A stretch of 8,153 nucleotides of DNA, from contig JAHEGP010000141.1 in the NCBI GenBank assembly GCA_024645065.1, positions 1 to 8,153 on the forward strand, read 5' to 3'. This DNA is from Cellvibrionales bacterium (GTDB lineage Bacteria; Pseudomonadota; Gammaproteobacteria; Pseudomonadales; JAHEGP01). A program made the position numbers and the translations under genes. The notes under the pieces were generated by a model. It made no database searches. It saw only the letters and a program-made list of their open reading frames with translations, and was not told where the DNA came from. Shown in pieces: positions 1-5,899 of this stretch; within the stretch, counting starts at the first letter, position 1, and the number at the start of each line of letters is the position of its first letter.

Positions 1-32
1 TCGCGGTATGATGCCGCCCTGATAAACGGCCC

Positions 33-65
33 GCCCCGGGACTTCCGAGTTGCCGGGGGCTTTTT
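33..65 (+). terminator. Rho-independent terminator of an upstream gene
   Basis: GCCCCGG (33-39) pairs with CCGGGGGC (53-60), with one bulged G, around a 13-base loop, and is followed directly by TTTTT (61-65). A short reading frame from the left edge ends in TGATAA at 20-25, about ten bases before the stem, which would suit the end of an upstream gene, but too little of it is visible to identify. The hairpin matters for the next gene: a possible TTG start at 50 lies inside it and is therefore unlikely to be used. Confidence 0.7.
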
Positions 66-109
66 CCATCAACCAGAGACCGGAGCTATCCGGACTAGAG
101 ACTAGATTC

Positions 110-1906
110 GTGCTGCGAAAGTTATTTCTGCCATCCATTCTGTTGATTCTGGCCTATGGCTTTTGGATCAGCCCAAACTTCAAAACCATCGCGGCCGGAC
201 TGGCCCTGTTCCTGTTCGGAATGATATCGCTGGAGGAGGGCTTCAAGGCATTTACCGGCGGCACTCTCGAAACGCTATTGCGCAAGTCCACCGACCGGGT
301 CTGGAAAAGCATTTTGCTGGGTATTAGCAGCACCACCATTATGCAATCCAGTTCCCTGGTATCACTGATCACCATTTCATTCCTCAGCGCCGGATTGATG
401 GACCTTGGCGCCGGCATCGGTATTATCTTTGGCGCTAACCTGGGAACCACAACCGGTGCCTGGCTGGTAGCGGGCTTCGGCCTGAAGGTGAACATCGCAG
501 CCTACTCCATGCCATTGCTGGTGTTCGGGGTCCTGCTCATATTCCAGCAATCCAAGGTTCTGAAGGGAGTCGGTCATGGGCTGGCGGGGCTGGGGCTGCT
601 GTTTCTGGGTATTCACTACATGAAAGAGGGCTTCGACGCCTTCAGCCAGAATATCGATCTGGCCAACTACGCGGTCTCGGGCTACCCGGGTCTGTTCCTG
701 TTCACCTTTATCGGCATCCTGGCAACGGTGGTTTTGCAGTCCAGCCACGCCACGCTGGTGCTGATAATCACCGCCCTGGCGGCGCAGCAAATAACCTATG
801 AAAACGCCATGGCGCTGGCTATTGGCGCCAATGTCGGTACCACCATCACCGCGATGCTGGGGGCAGTAAGTGCAAATATCGAGGGTAAAAGGCTGGCGGT
901 GGCTCACCTTATCTTCAATGTCGTTACTGGTCTCCTGGCGATTCTGCTGATCTCCCAGTTGATCTGGGCGGTCGACTGGGTGTCGGCATCGCTGGGTATT
1001 CGCGACCACGACTACACCTTGAAGCTGGCGGTCTTCCACACCCTCTTCAATTTGCTGGGACTGGTTCTCATGACACCTTTGATCCAGCAAATGGTGGTCT
1101 TTCTGGAGAGAACGGTGAAGGCTCCGGCAACCGATCGAACACAGCCTCTGTACCTTAACGACGCCACCCTGGAGGTACCCGCGGCGGCAGTCGAGGCAGT
1201 GCGCAAAGAACTCATACGGCTCTACGAAAACGCCTTTCACCTGATAGCCCACGGCTTGAGCCTGCAGCGGGGCACCATCAAATCCACCCAGGACCTGAGA
1301 CAGGCTGTAGCCGCATCGCGCAGATTGATGCCGGTGGATATGGATGAATACTATGAGCGTCACATAAAGCCACTGTATAGCGCTATCGTCGAATTTATCA
1401 GCATCGCCCAGGCCCGTCAGCTGCCCCAAAATGAGTCGGATCAACTGTCTGAGTTGCGCGAGGCCAGCCGCAATATCGTTGAAGCGGTTAAGGATATGAA
1501 GCATCTGCACAAAAACCTGTCCCGCAACCTGCGCACCACAGATGACGCGATGCGCTCCGAATACGATGCTATTCGCGTGCAACTTGCCACCATCCTTCGC
1601 GAGATCAACAGCATCCAGGAGCAGGCACCAGACAGCGACACCATCCTGTCAGCAGATGCCATAGCGCTCGAACTCAAGGAGAATACCCGCCAGCGCGAAA
1701 GGGCCCTCGATGAATTGATTCGCAAACGGCAGATAAGTCCGATGCATGCGACTTCACTAATGAACGACAATGGCTACACCCACGACATTTCAGCCAACCT
1801 GGTTGAAATGGCTCGCCAGCTTTTTGCGAGCCGGCAGGTTGAACTGAAAAACGCCGAGCAGCAGCTTGCGCTGGAGGAAGAGGATCTGAACAAGCTGATC
1901 GGGTAG
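110..1906 (+). CDS. Na+/phosphate cotransporter family protein with C-terminal PhoU-like domain
   Basis: Inner-membrane protein of the Na/Pi cotransporter (NptA/YjbB-type, PF02690) family, expected to move inorganic phosphate with sodium. From the GTG at 110 it has 598 residues. The membrane part (about 1-335) has several hydrophobic segments and the inverted duplicate typical of the family: QSSS (79-82) with GANLGTT (108-114), then QSS (210-212) with GANVGTT (239-245). Residues about 355-590 are helical, charged and PhoU-like, which in this family is thought to regulate or gate transport. Start choice: an in-frame TTG at 50 would add 20 residues but lies in the upstream terminator hairpin, and the first hydrophobic segment begins just after the GTG. 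The Shine-Dalgarno before 110 is weak (AGAGA around 97-101). The family is clear; direction of transport (uptake or, as proposed for E. coli YjbB, export) cannot be told from sequence. A small coiled-coil gene follows 35 bases downstream on the same strand. Confidence 0.9.
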   Translation: MLRKLFLPSILLILAYGFWISPNFKTIAAGLALFLFGMISLEEGFKAFTGGTLETLLRKSTDRVWKSILLGISSTTIMQSSSLVSLITISFLSAGLMDLGAGIGIIFGANLGTTTGAWLVAGFGLKVNIAAYSMPLLVFGVLLIFQQSKVLKGVGHGLAGLGLLFLGIHYMKEGFDAFSQNIDLANYAVSGYPGLFLFTFIGILATVVLQSSHATLVLIITALAAQQITYENAMALAIGANVGTTITAMLGAVSANIEGKRLAVAHLIFNVVTGLLAILLISQLIWAVDWVSASLGIRDHDYTLKLAVFHTLFNLLGLVLMTPLIQQMVVFLERTVKAPATDRTQPLYLNDATLEVPAAAVEAVRKELIRLYENAFHLIAHGLSLQRGTIKSTQDLRQAVAASRRLMPVDMDEYYERHIKPLYSAIVEFISIAQARQLPQNESDQLSELREASRNIVEAVKDMKHLHKNLSRNLRTTDDAMRSEYDAIRVQLATILREINSIQEQAPDSDTILSADAIALELKENTRQRERALDELIRKRQISPMHATSLMNDNGYTHDISANLVEMARQLFASRQVELKNAEQQLALEEEDLNKLIG

Positions 1907-1941
1907 TCTGCGATTCTCACAATTTGCCACAGGATGACATC

Positions 1942-2193
1942 ATGAAGCTGAATAAAATCCAGGAGCAGCTGGGCGTATTATTGAATGCTAACCAAAGGGC
2001 ACAGCTCAAAGAGAAAGCGGCGATCAAGCACCTGCTTTACAAGTTGAAGAAAAAAGAGCGCCACCTTCGCGCCAGGCTGGCTACATGCGAAACCGAGGAA
2101 CAGCGAAAGAAAACCGCAACAAAGATTGCGGTATGCCACGCCCAGCGTGAAAAGGGACTGGCACTATTAAAACAAATCAAATCAAGCCAGTAG
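1942..2193 (+). CDS. Small basic coiled-coil protein, function unknown
   Basis: I do not recognise this 83-residue protein. It has no signal peptide or membrane segment. It is rich in Lys, Arg, Gln and Leu, with leucines and isoleucines spaced as in an amphipathic helix (about 4-80), a very basic patch around residues 34-46 and two cysteines (49 and 65). It should be a cytoplasmic helical or coiled-coil protein. The start is ATG at 1942 with AGGA at 1931-1934, seven bases upstream; a TTG at 1924 in the same frame has no comparable site. It lies 35 bases after the Na/Pi transporter with no terminator between, so the two are probably cotranscribed. The transporter also ends in a long helical charged domain, which makes an interaction conceivable, but that is only inference. 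Confidence 0.65.
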   Translation: MKLNKIQEQLGVLLNANQRAQLKEKAAIKHLLYKLKKKERHLRARLATCETEEQRKKTATKIAVCHAQREKGLALLKQIKSSQ

Positions 2194-2490
2194 CTCTGGC
2201 CCCTGAGCTTGGGAACATTCACCCCTGGGGGGGGGGCTGGCGAAGGGCATCAACAGGCAGCGTCGTCCGTCAACCCTCGAGCCCAGGCCAGTGGTCTGAC
2301 GCTGGCCACAAACCAACAAAGTTTTTGGCCAAAAATGGTAAAATAAGGCAAGGGAGAGGCTATTGTTGGTGATGGACCCGTCGGGAGCGCCTCCCTGGTG
2401 AGAGACGTGGTGATTTTTTTTGACTGTTAAGTTGGCAAAGTGCGGTGGTGCCCAGGGCCAGGCCGGCACATTGCCCAGTGAGTGTTTAGT
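2194..2490. other. Intergenic region / long leader before the desaturase gene
   Basis: There is no convincing gene here. Contents in order: a short inverted repeat AGCTC/GAGCT (2192-2196 and 2205-2209) over the stop of the preceding gene; ten consecutive G (2227-2236); GGCCAG/CTGGCC inverted repeat (2286-2291 and 2302-2307); the perfect palindrome at 2322-2335; a TAAAAT at 2339-2344; a GGGAG/CTCCC hairpin (2383-2387 and 2391-2395); and eight T (2414-2421). No clear T-tailed terminator for the upstream genes was found. Confidence 0.5.
2322..2344 (+). promoter_or_regulatory. Palindrome and -10-like box, candidate desaturase promoter/operator
   Basis: TTTTTGGCCAAAAA (2322-2335) is a perfect 14-base palindrome. 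Three bases further, TAAAAT (2339-2344) resembles a -10 box (5 of 6). No good -35 is present at the usual distance, so a promoter here would be weak or activator-dependent, and a protein bound to the palindrome would sit between -35 and -10. Transcription from here would give a leader of roughly 140 bases before the desaturase ATG. This is a candidate from pattern alone. Confidence 0.3.
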
Positions 2491-3648
2491 ATGAACAAAG
2501 AAGAAAAACCCCCAATTTTATGGCTGCAAGCCGGCATTTTTCTTGGCACCCTTCTGGTCGCCGCGATCGGCGTACCCTGGTATGGCGTGAGCCATGGTTT
2601 CCACTGGAGTGCCTGGCTGGGATTCGCCCTGGTGCTGGTGGCGAACGGGATTTCGATTACCGCCGGTTACCATCGTCTCTGGTCCCACAATGCCTACAAG
2701 GCCAGTGGCCTGCTGCGCTTGCCACTGGCCCTGTTTGGTGCTGCCACCCTGCAAAACAGCATCCTGGTTTGGGCCTCCGGGCACCGCCGCCATCATCGCT
2801 ATATCGACGATTTCGACAAGGACCCGTATTGCGCCAACCGCGGCCTGTGGTTTTCGCATATTGGCTGGATGCTGCGCGATTACGAATCCAGCAGGGAAGA
2901 CTTCAGCAACGTCCGCGATCTGCAGCGAGACCCGATTGTCGCCTGGCAACACAGGTACTACGTCCCGCTGGCGCTGGCAATGAATTTCATCCCCCCGCTA
3001 TTGCTGGGCTGGATAACTGGCGACTGGATTGCCAACCTGTTGCTGGCCGGCGTGCTGCGACTGGTGATCTCTCACCACTCCACGTTCTTTATCAATTCAC
3101 TGGCACACTACTGGGGCAAGCAGCCCTACACCGACCACAATAGCGCCCGGGATAATGGTGTACTGGCGCTTTTGACCTATGGCGAGGGCTACCACAACTA
3201 CCACCATCAGTTCCAGAGCGACTACCGCAACGGGGTTCGCTGGTGGCAATTTGACCCCACCAAGTGGCTGATCAAGGCAGCCTCCTGGATTGGCCTGACA
3301 CGGGACTTGAACCGCACCCCCGATTTCAAGATTCGCGAGGCGATAGTCGCGATGCAGTTCAAGCACGCCGAGCAGAGCCTGGCCCTGTCGATCAACCCTG
3401 AGAAGTTGCGGACCATTGTCGAGCAGGAATATCAGCAGTTCCTGCAAAGCCTGCAGCAATGGAAAGCCCTGCGCGAACAATGGTATGTCCGCAAGCGCGA
3501 GAAGCTGGCGGAGGCCAGGGATGACTGGTACCGGAAGTGGGACCAAACCAACCTGAGGGCAGGGTTTCGCGAGCTGGAACATGCACTCAAGCTGCAGCAA
3601 AAGCGCCTGGAGCAGATCAACCTGCAACTGAGGCTGAGAATGGCCTAG
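2491..3648 (+). CDS. Membrane fatty-acid (acyl) delta-9-type desaturase
   Basis: This 385-residue protein belongs to the membrane di-iron acyl desaturase family (PF00487-like), which uses O2 and an electron donor to put a double bond into acyl chains of CoA thioesters or phospholipids. The three histidine boxes are complete: HRLWSH (61-66), HRRHH (98-102) and HNYHH (235-239), with further conserved histidines at 195-196 and in NSLAH (202-206). Hydrophobic segments occur at about 10-30, 40-58, 72-92, 157-177 and 180-200. After the catalytic part, residues about 280-385 form a charged helical tail that looks like coiled coil. The start is ATG 2491, with only a weak GTGAG (2478-2482) upstream; an in-frame GTG at 2482 is possible and would add three residues. 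Regiospecificity (delta-9) is inferred from family resemblance. It would adjust membrane fluidity, for example in the cold. It has no operon partner and ends facing a convergent gene. Confidence 0.9.
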   Translation: MNKEEKPPILWLQAGIFLGTLLVAAIGVPWYGVSHGFHWSAWLGFALVLVANGISITAGYHRLWSHNAYKASGLLRLPLALFGAATLQNSILVWASGHRRHHRYIDDFDKDPYCANRGLWFSHIGWMLRDYESSREDFSNVRDLQRDPIVAWQHRYYVPLALAMNFIPPLLLGWITGDWIANLLLAGVLRLVISHHSTFFINSLAHYWGKQPYTDHNSARDNGVLALLTYGEGYHNYHHQFQSDYRNGVRWWQFDPTKWLIKAASWIGLTRDLNRTPDFKIREAIVAMQFKHAEQSLALSINPEKLRTIVEQEYQQFLQSLQQWKALREQWYVRKREKLAEARDDWYRKWDQTNLRAGFRELEHALKLQQKRLEQINLQLRLRMA

Positions 3649-3675
3649 CGGCGGGATGGTCCGAGCTTGGTGCCC

Positions 3676-3693
3676 GGGCGCTGCCAGGCGCCC
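3676..3693. terminator. GC-rich hairpin between convergent genes
   Basis: GGGCGC (3676-3681) pairs with GCGCCC (3688-3693) around a six-base loop, 27 bases after the desaturase stop. Only a mixed pyrimidine stretch (TTCCCT) and a TTTT at 3704-3707 follow, so it is a weak intrinsic terminator at best. It could serve both the desaturase and the convergent outer-membrane protein gene. Confidence 0.4.
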
Positions 3694-3749
3694 TTCCCTA
3701 TCGTTTTATCCAGCAATGCAGTCGACGCCGTGCGACCTGAAGCCAGCAA

Positions 3750-4337
3750 CTAGAAACGGAACTGGACGCCGGTATCGACCACCACCTGGCTCCATACCGT
3801 GCCACTGACACCCAGACTGCAGCCCCCGTCGCAAAACGCGGCGCCATTGCCATCAAAAAAGGTCGGAACCCAGCGCGCGCCGGCTCTCAGTAGCACCTTA
3901 TCGGTGAGCTTGTAATTGACGCCCCCGGCAACTTGCGCTGATAGTCGGGTCAGGTTCTGCAGGCTATTGTCACTGGGGGAATAGTAGACCGCGCCCACCC
4001 CCAGCAGAATAAAAGGTTCCCAGCGCAAATGGGGCCACAGGGTCATCGCCGTGAACTGTAAATGGGTAATCGACAGGTCACTGTCTGACAGGCCGGCGTC
4101 GTCGGAAAACGTCGTGTTTTGCCGGCTCAGGTAAAGCCCAAGTCGCTGGTCTGGTCTCTCCCGGTAGGGAAAGTCGATGGCGATCGCATAGTTCGGGGTC
4201 TCATCGACCTGCACCTCGGTGTTGCTATCGACATTTTCAAAATCCCCACTCACGGTATAGCCAATGAGCAGTGTGAGGTCGACAGCATGCCCATGGCACG
4301 CCACCAATGCCAGCACAATTACAGCAAGTCGTCGCAC
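3750..4337 (-). CDS. Small outer-membrane beta-barrel protein, function unknown
   Basis: This 195-residue exported protein starts from a GTG at 4337. The N-terminus is a signal peptide: two Arg, a hydrophobic core (4-13), and a plausible signal peptidase I site after Ala18 (G-H-A). The rest alternates polar and hydrophobic residues as in beta strands, with aromatic girdle residues, and ends in Q-F-R-F; a terminal Phe is the usual signal for outer-membrane barrel assembly. Cys169 and Cys173 (CDGGC) probably form a disulphide in a loop. An eight-strand barrel of the general OmpA/OmpW-like class is likely; no ligand can be named. Start: GGAGG (complement of 4348-4352) lies ten bases before the GTG, and a TATAAT is centred about 40 bases upstream. 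A longer frame with ATG at 4397 would put the promoter inside the gene. Leu11-Val-Ala-Cys14 also fits a lipobox, so a lipoprotein is an alternative, though the barrel C-terminus argues against it. Confidence 0.75.
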   Translation of the reverse strand: MRRLAVIVLALVACHGHAVDLTLLIGYTVSGDFENVDSNTEVQVDETPNYAIAIDFPYRERPDQRLGLYLSRQNTTFSDDAGLSDSDLSITHLQFTAMTLWPHLRWEPFILLGVGAVYYSPSDNSLQNLTRLSAQVAGGVNYKLTDKVLLRAGARWVPTFFDGNGAAFCDGGCSLGVSGTVWSQVVVDTGVQFRF

Positions 4338-4347
4338 AGGTCGGTTT

Positions 4348-4352
4348 CCTCC
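4348..4352 (-). promoter_or_regulatory. Ribosome binding site that decides the start of the outer-membrane protein
   Basis: On the minus strand these bases read GGAGG, ten bases before the GTG at 4337. This is a strong Shine-Dalgarno sequence, and it supports the GTG directly before the signal peptide over the ATG at 4397. Confidence 0.75.
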
Positions 4353-4376
4353 GCTGGGGTGACAGGATCTGGCGAC

Positions 4377-4382
4377 ATTATA
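4377..4382 (-). promoter_or_regulatory. -10 box (TATAAT) for the outer-membrane protein gene
   Basis: The minus strand reads a perfect TATAAT at 4382-4377. Expected transcription start is near 4370, giving a leader of about 33 bases with the GGAGG ribosome site in it. The -35 region is poor: TGGTAA (4407-4402), 19 bases upstream, is the best available. Because ATTATAAT (4377-4384) is itself a palindrome, a TATAAT is also present on the plus strand, but no -35 suits it. Confidence 0.55.
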
Positions 4383-4405
4383 ATGGCAGCCGGGCACTCG
4401 TTACC

Positions 4406-4637
4406 ATTCATCCGGCCGATGGCGGGGCGGTATGTCGGGGTCGGCCCTGAAAGCGATGAAACCCGTGGCTAAAAAATGGCCTGTAAGCAGGATTTTTCTG
4501 CACCACTTGCAAGCGGCCTAACTGAGTATTAACGTATGTCCATCAGTTGGCTCGGCGGCGCTTCCGCAGAAAACGCAATGACAGCGAAGCGAAACAAACG
4601 CCGTGGATTCATCAAAGTTTCATACCCGCGATTTACA
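4406..4637. other. Intergenic, no gene recognised
   Basis: Nothing here looks coding. A frame beginning at 4536 on the plus strand runs on through the MITE-like element and has no ribosome site or recognisable protein character. Weak features only: small stems GGC/GCC (4467-4469 and 4479-4481) and GCAG/CTGC (4487-4490 and 4498-4501), and a poor promoter-like pair TTGCAA (4507-4512) with TATTAA (4528-4533) at 15-base spacing. If this was the original promoter of the GAPDH pair, the element at 4642 now separates it from the genes. Confidence 0.4.
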
Positions 4638-4656
4638 CTAGGAGTCTGTCGGACTT
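4638..4656 (+). repeat. Left terminal inverted repeat of the MITE-like element (with CTAG)
   Basis: CTAGGAGTCTGTCGGACTT is an exact 19-base reverse complement of 4787-4805. The first four bases may be target-site sequence. Confidence 0.85.
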
Positions 4657-4801
4657 GGGGGTTCGTAGCGAGGCGAGTGGGAAAGCGAGTGCATTTTGAC
4701 GCGATTTTGAGGCGCATAGTGGGGCTATGTAACGAGAAATCGCGTCAAAATGGGCCGGTGTCCCGCCGCCGCAGTAGAATCAGTCTAAGTCCGACAGACT
4801 C
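4642..4801. mobile_element. MITE-like non-autonomous element with nested hairpins, flanked by CTAG
   Basis: The ends are perfect inverted repeats: GAGTCTGTCGGACTT (4642-4656) and its complement AAGTCCGACAGACTC (4787-4801). Both are bordered by CTAG (4638-4641 and 4802-4805), which is either a four-base target duplication or, being palindromic, an extension of the repeats to 19 bases. Inside, CATTTTGACGCGATTT (4692-4707) is matched perfectly by its complement at 4737-4752, and within that CATAG (4715-4719) pairs with CTATG (4725-4729) around TGGGG. The arms between outer and inner stems are nearly equal (35 and 34 bases), so one strand can fold into a single long interrupted hairpin. There is no coding capacity, so movement would need a transposase elsewhere. 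The ends recall IS1182-type elements, but that assignment is from memory and unsure. Confidence 0.8.
4692..4752. repeat. Internal perfect 16-base inverted repeat of the MITE-like element
   Basis: CATTTTGACGCGATTT (4692-4707) and AAATCGCGTCAAAATG (4737-4752) are perfect complements enclosing 29 bases, which contain a second stem CATAG/CTATG (4715-4719 and 4725-4729). Transcribed RNA would form a stable two-stage hairpin. Confidence 0.85.
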
Positions 4802-4805
4802 CTAG
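4787..4805 (-). repeat. Right terminal inverted repeat of the MITE-like element (with CTAG)
   Basis: Exact reverse complement of 4638-4656. The last four bases are CTAG. Confidence 0.85.
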
Positions 4806-4882
4806 GGTGGATTTTCGCCTCCGGCGGATTGCTGATCCCGTGGATGACTTCGTTCAACAGCACTGGCAACAGGACTTTTCGT

Positions 4883-5899
4883 ATGAGTAATAAGGCAAAA
4901 ACTCGAATAGGTATTATGGGGTTCGGCCAGGTAGGCCGACAGCTCTATCACCTCGCGGCAGAGAGCGACGATCTGGAGATCGTCGCGGTGGCGGACCTCG
5001 GTAAAGCCGATATCCTGCACTATCTATTGCGCAGTGAAGGTGCTGACGATTGTCAGCTGGAGGGCAACTACCTCACCAATCCCGCCTTTAAAACCCGAAT
5101 GATGCAAAATGACGTTCCCGGCGAAACACCGTGGGACGTCTTCGGCGTCGATGTGGTAATCGACGCTACCGGCAAGTTTCGCAGCGCCCTGCCCCTGCAG
5201 GGCCACCTCGATAGCGGCGCCCCCCGGGTGATCATCACTTCGCTGCCGGACAGCTCGCTGGACCGACTGCTGGTACCGGGCGTCAATTCCAGTAGCGCAA
5301 AAGCCAGCGACCGGCTGGTGTCGTCAGGCTCGGCAACAACCGCGGCGCTGGCGCTCACCCTGAAAATACTCGATGAAGCCCTGGGGGTGGAAAACGCCAG
5401 CATGACCACCATCCATGCCTATAGCAGCGACCAACCCCTGCAGGACTATGCCGGCAAGGACAGCCGCCGCAGCCGCTCGGCGGCTGAGAACATCATTCCC
5501 AACACAAGCCAGTCCCCGCACTGGGTGGCGCAGTTATTACCCCGGTTCGAGGGCAAGTTAACCGGGCACGCCCTGAACGTCCCGGTGCAGCGTGGGTCGA
5601 TGCTAGACCTGAGCACTGTGATGAGCAACAGCGGCGTCACGGTAGAGGATATCAACAATGCCGTCATCGCGGCCTGCGACAACTACCCGGGACTGGTAAC
5701 TACAGTCGAAGACCCCATTGTTTCGTCCGATGTCATCGGCAACCGGCACTCGGTAGTGTTCGATCTGCAGGGGACGCTCAAGTCTGGCAGCCGCATGATC
5801 AAGTCGCTGGTATGGTATGAAAGCCTCGGCCATGCCTGCAGAACCCTCGATGTAGTGCGCTCGTATCGCGCACTGGATAGCAAGGAGAGATCACAATGA
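4883..5899 (+). CDS. GAPDH-family pseudoenzyme (catalytic Cys replaced by Ala)
   Basis: A full-length (338 residues) homologue of glyceraldehyde-3-phosphate dehydrogenase that should not catalyse the usual reaction. Kept: the Rossmann glycine motif GFGQVGR (13-19), an Asp at the NAD-ribose position (38), DATGKF (94-99), the catalytic-region HAY (178-180), the RRSRSAAENIIP block (195-206) and the SSDVIGN block (281-287). Changed: the SNASCTTNC signature is SSGSATTAA (147-155), so the catalytic Cys is Ala151 (GCA at 5333-5335); the Arg of the ARVP motif is Asn232 (LNVP); STGAAKA has become TSQSPHW (208-214); DNEWGYSN near the C-terminus is ESLGHACR (313-320), losing the nicotinamide-contacting Asn. 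The family's YDSxHG region after residue 50 is shortened. None of the remaining Cys residues lies at the active site. Start ATG 4883 has AGGA at 4871-4874, eight bases upstream; in-frame starts at 4829 and 4844 lack a ribosome site. It overlaps the active GAPDH gene by ATGA. A regulatory or structural partner of that enzyme is the leading idea; NAD(H) sensing or a new activity are alternatives. Confidence 0.9.
   Translation: MSNKAKTRIGIMGFGQVGRQLYHLAAESDDLEIVAVADLGKADILHYLLRSEGADDCQLEGNYLTNPAFKTRMMQNDVPGETPWDVFGVDVVIDATGKFRSALPLQGHLDSGAPRVIITSLPDSSLDRLLVPGVNSSSAKASDRLVSSGSATTAALALTLKILDEALGVENASMTTIHAYSSDQPLQDYAGKDSRRSRSAAENIIPNTSQSPHWVAQLLPRFEGKLTGHALNVPVQRGSMLDLSTVMSNSGVTVEDINNAVIAACDNYPGLVTTVEDPIVSSDVIGNRHSVVFDLQGTLKSGSRMIKSLVWYESLGHACRTLDVVRSYRALDSKERSQ
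5882..5898 (+). promoter_or_regulatory. Strong ribosome site and ATGA overlap coupling the two GAPDH genes
   Basis: AAGGAG (5882-5887) lies eight bases before the ATG at 5896, inside the last codons of the upstream gene, whose TGA stop (5897-5899) overlaps that ATG. This is the classic arrangement for translational coupling. The downstream site is stronger than the AGGA of the first gene, so the active enzyme may be made in excess of the pseudoenzyme. Confidence 0.85.

Noticed and set aside
1..105. Open frame from the left edge to a TAG at 103-105
   Set aside because: It would run through the terminator hairpin and T run. The alternative frame ending in TGATAA at 20-25 fits the terminator better, but neither is long enough to call a gene.
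377..1582. Long (401-codon) open frame on the minus strand
   Set aside because: It is antisense to the clearly recognisable Na/Pi transporter, is rich in Gln, His, Cys and Arg without domain character, and is best explained as a shadow of that gene's codon use.
2520..3143. 207-codon plus-strand frame inside the desaturase gene
   Set aside because: It overlaps the three-histidine-box desaturase in another frame, is Pro/Arg/Ala rich and has no ribosome site or family resemblance.
4696..4735. Outward promoter inside the MITE-like element (TTGACG or TTGAGG as -35)
   Set aside because: TTGACG has no -10 at 16-18 bases, and TTGAGG is followed at 17 bases only by TAACGA. Too weak to annotate.
4536..4805. 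89-codon plus-strand frame across the MITE-like element
   Set aside because: It runs through both terminal repeats, ends at the right repeat, is Arg-rich without recognisable character and has no Shine-Dalgarno. It is a chance frame in the element.
4883..5899. Pseudo-GAPDH gene as an erythrose-4-phosphate dehydrogenase (Epd) or a degraded pseudogene
   Set aside because: Epd keeps the catalytic Cys and Arg, which this protein lacks. A decaying pseudogene would show stops or frameshifts, but the frame is intact, normal in length and tightly coupled to the next gene.
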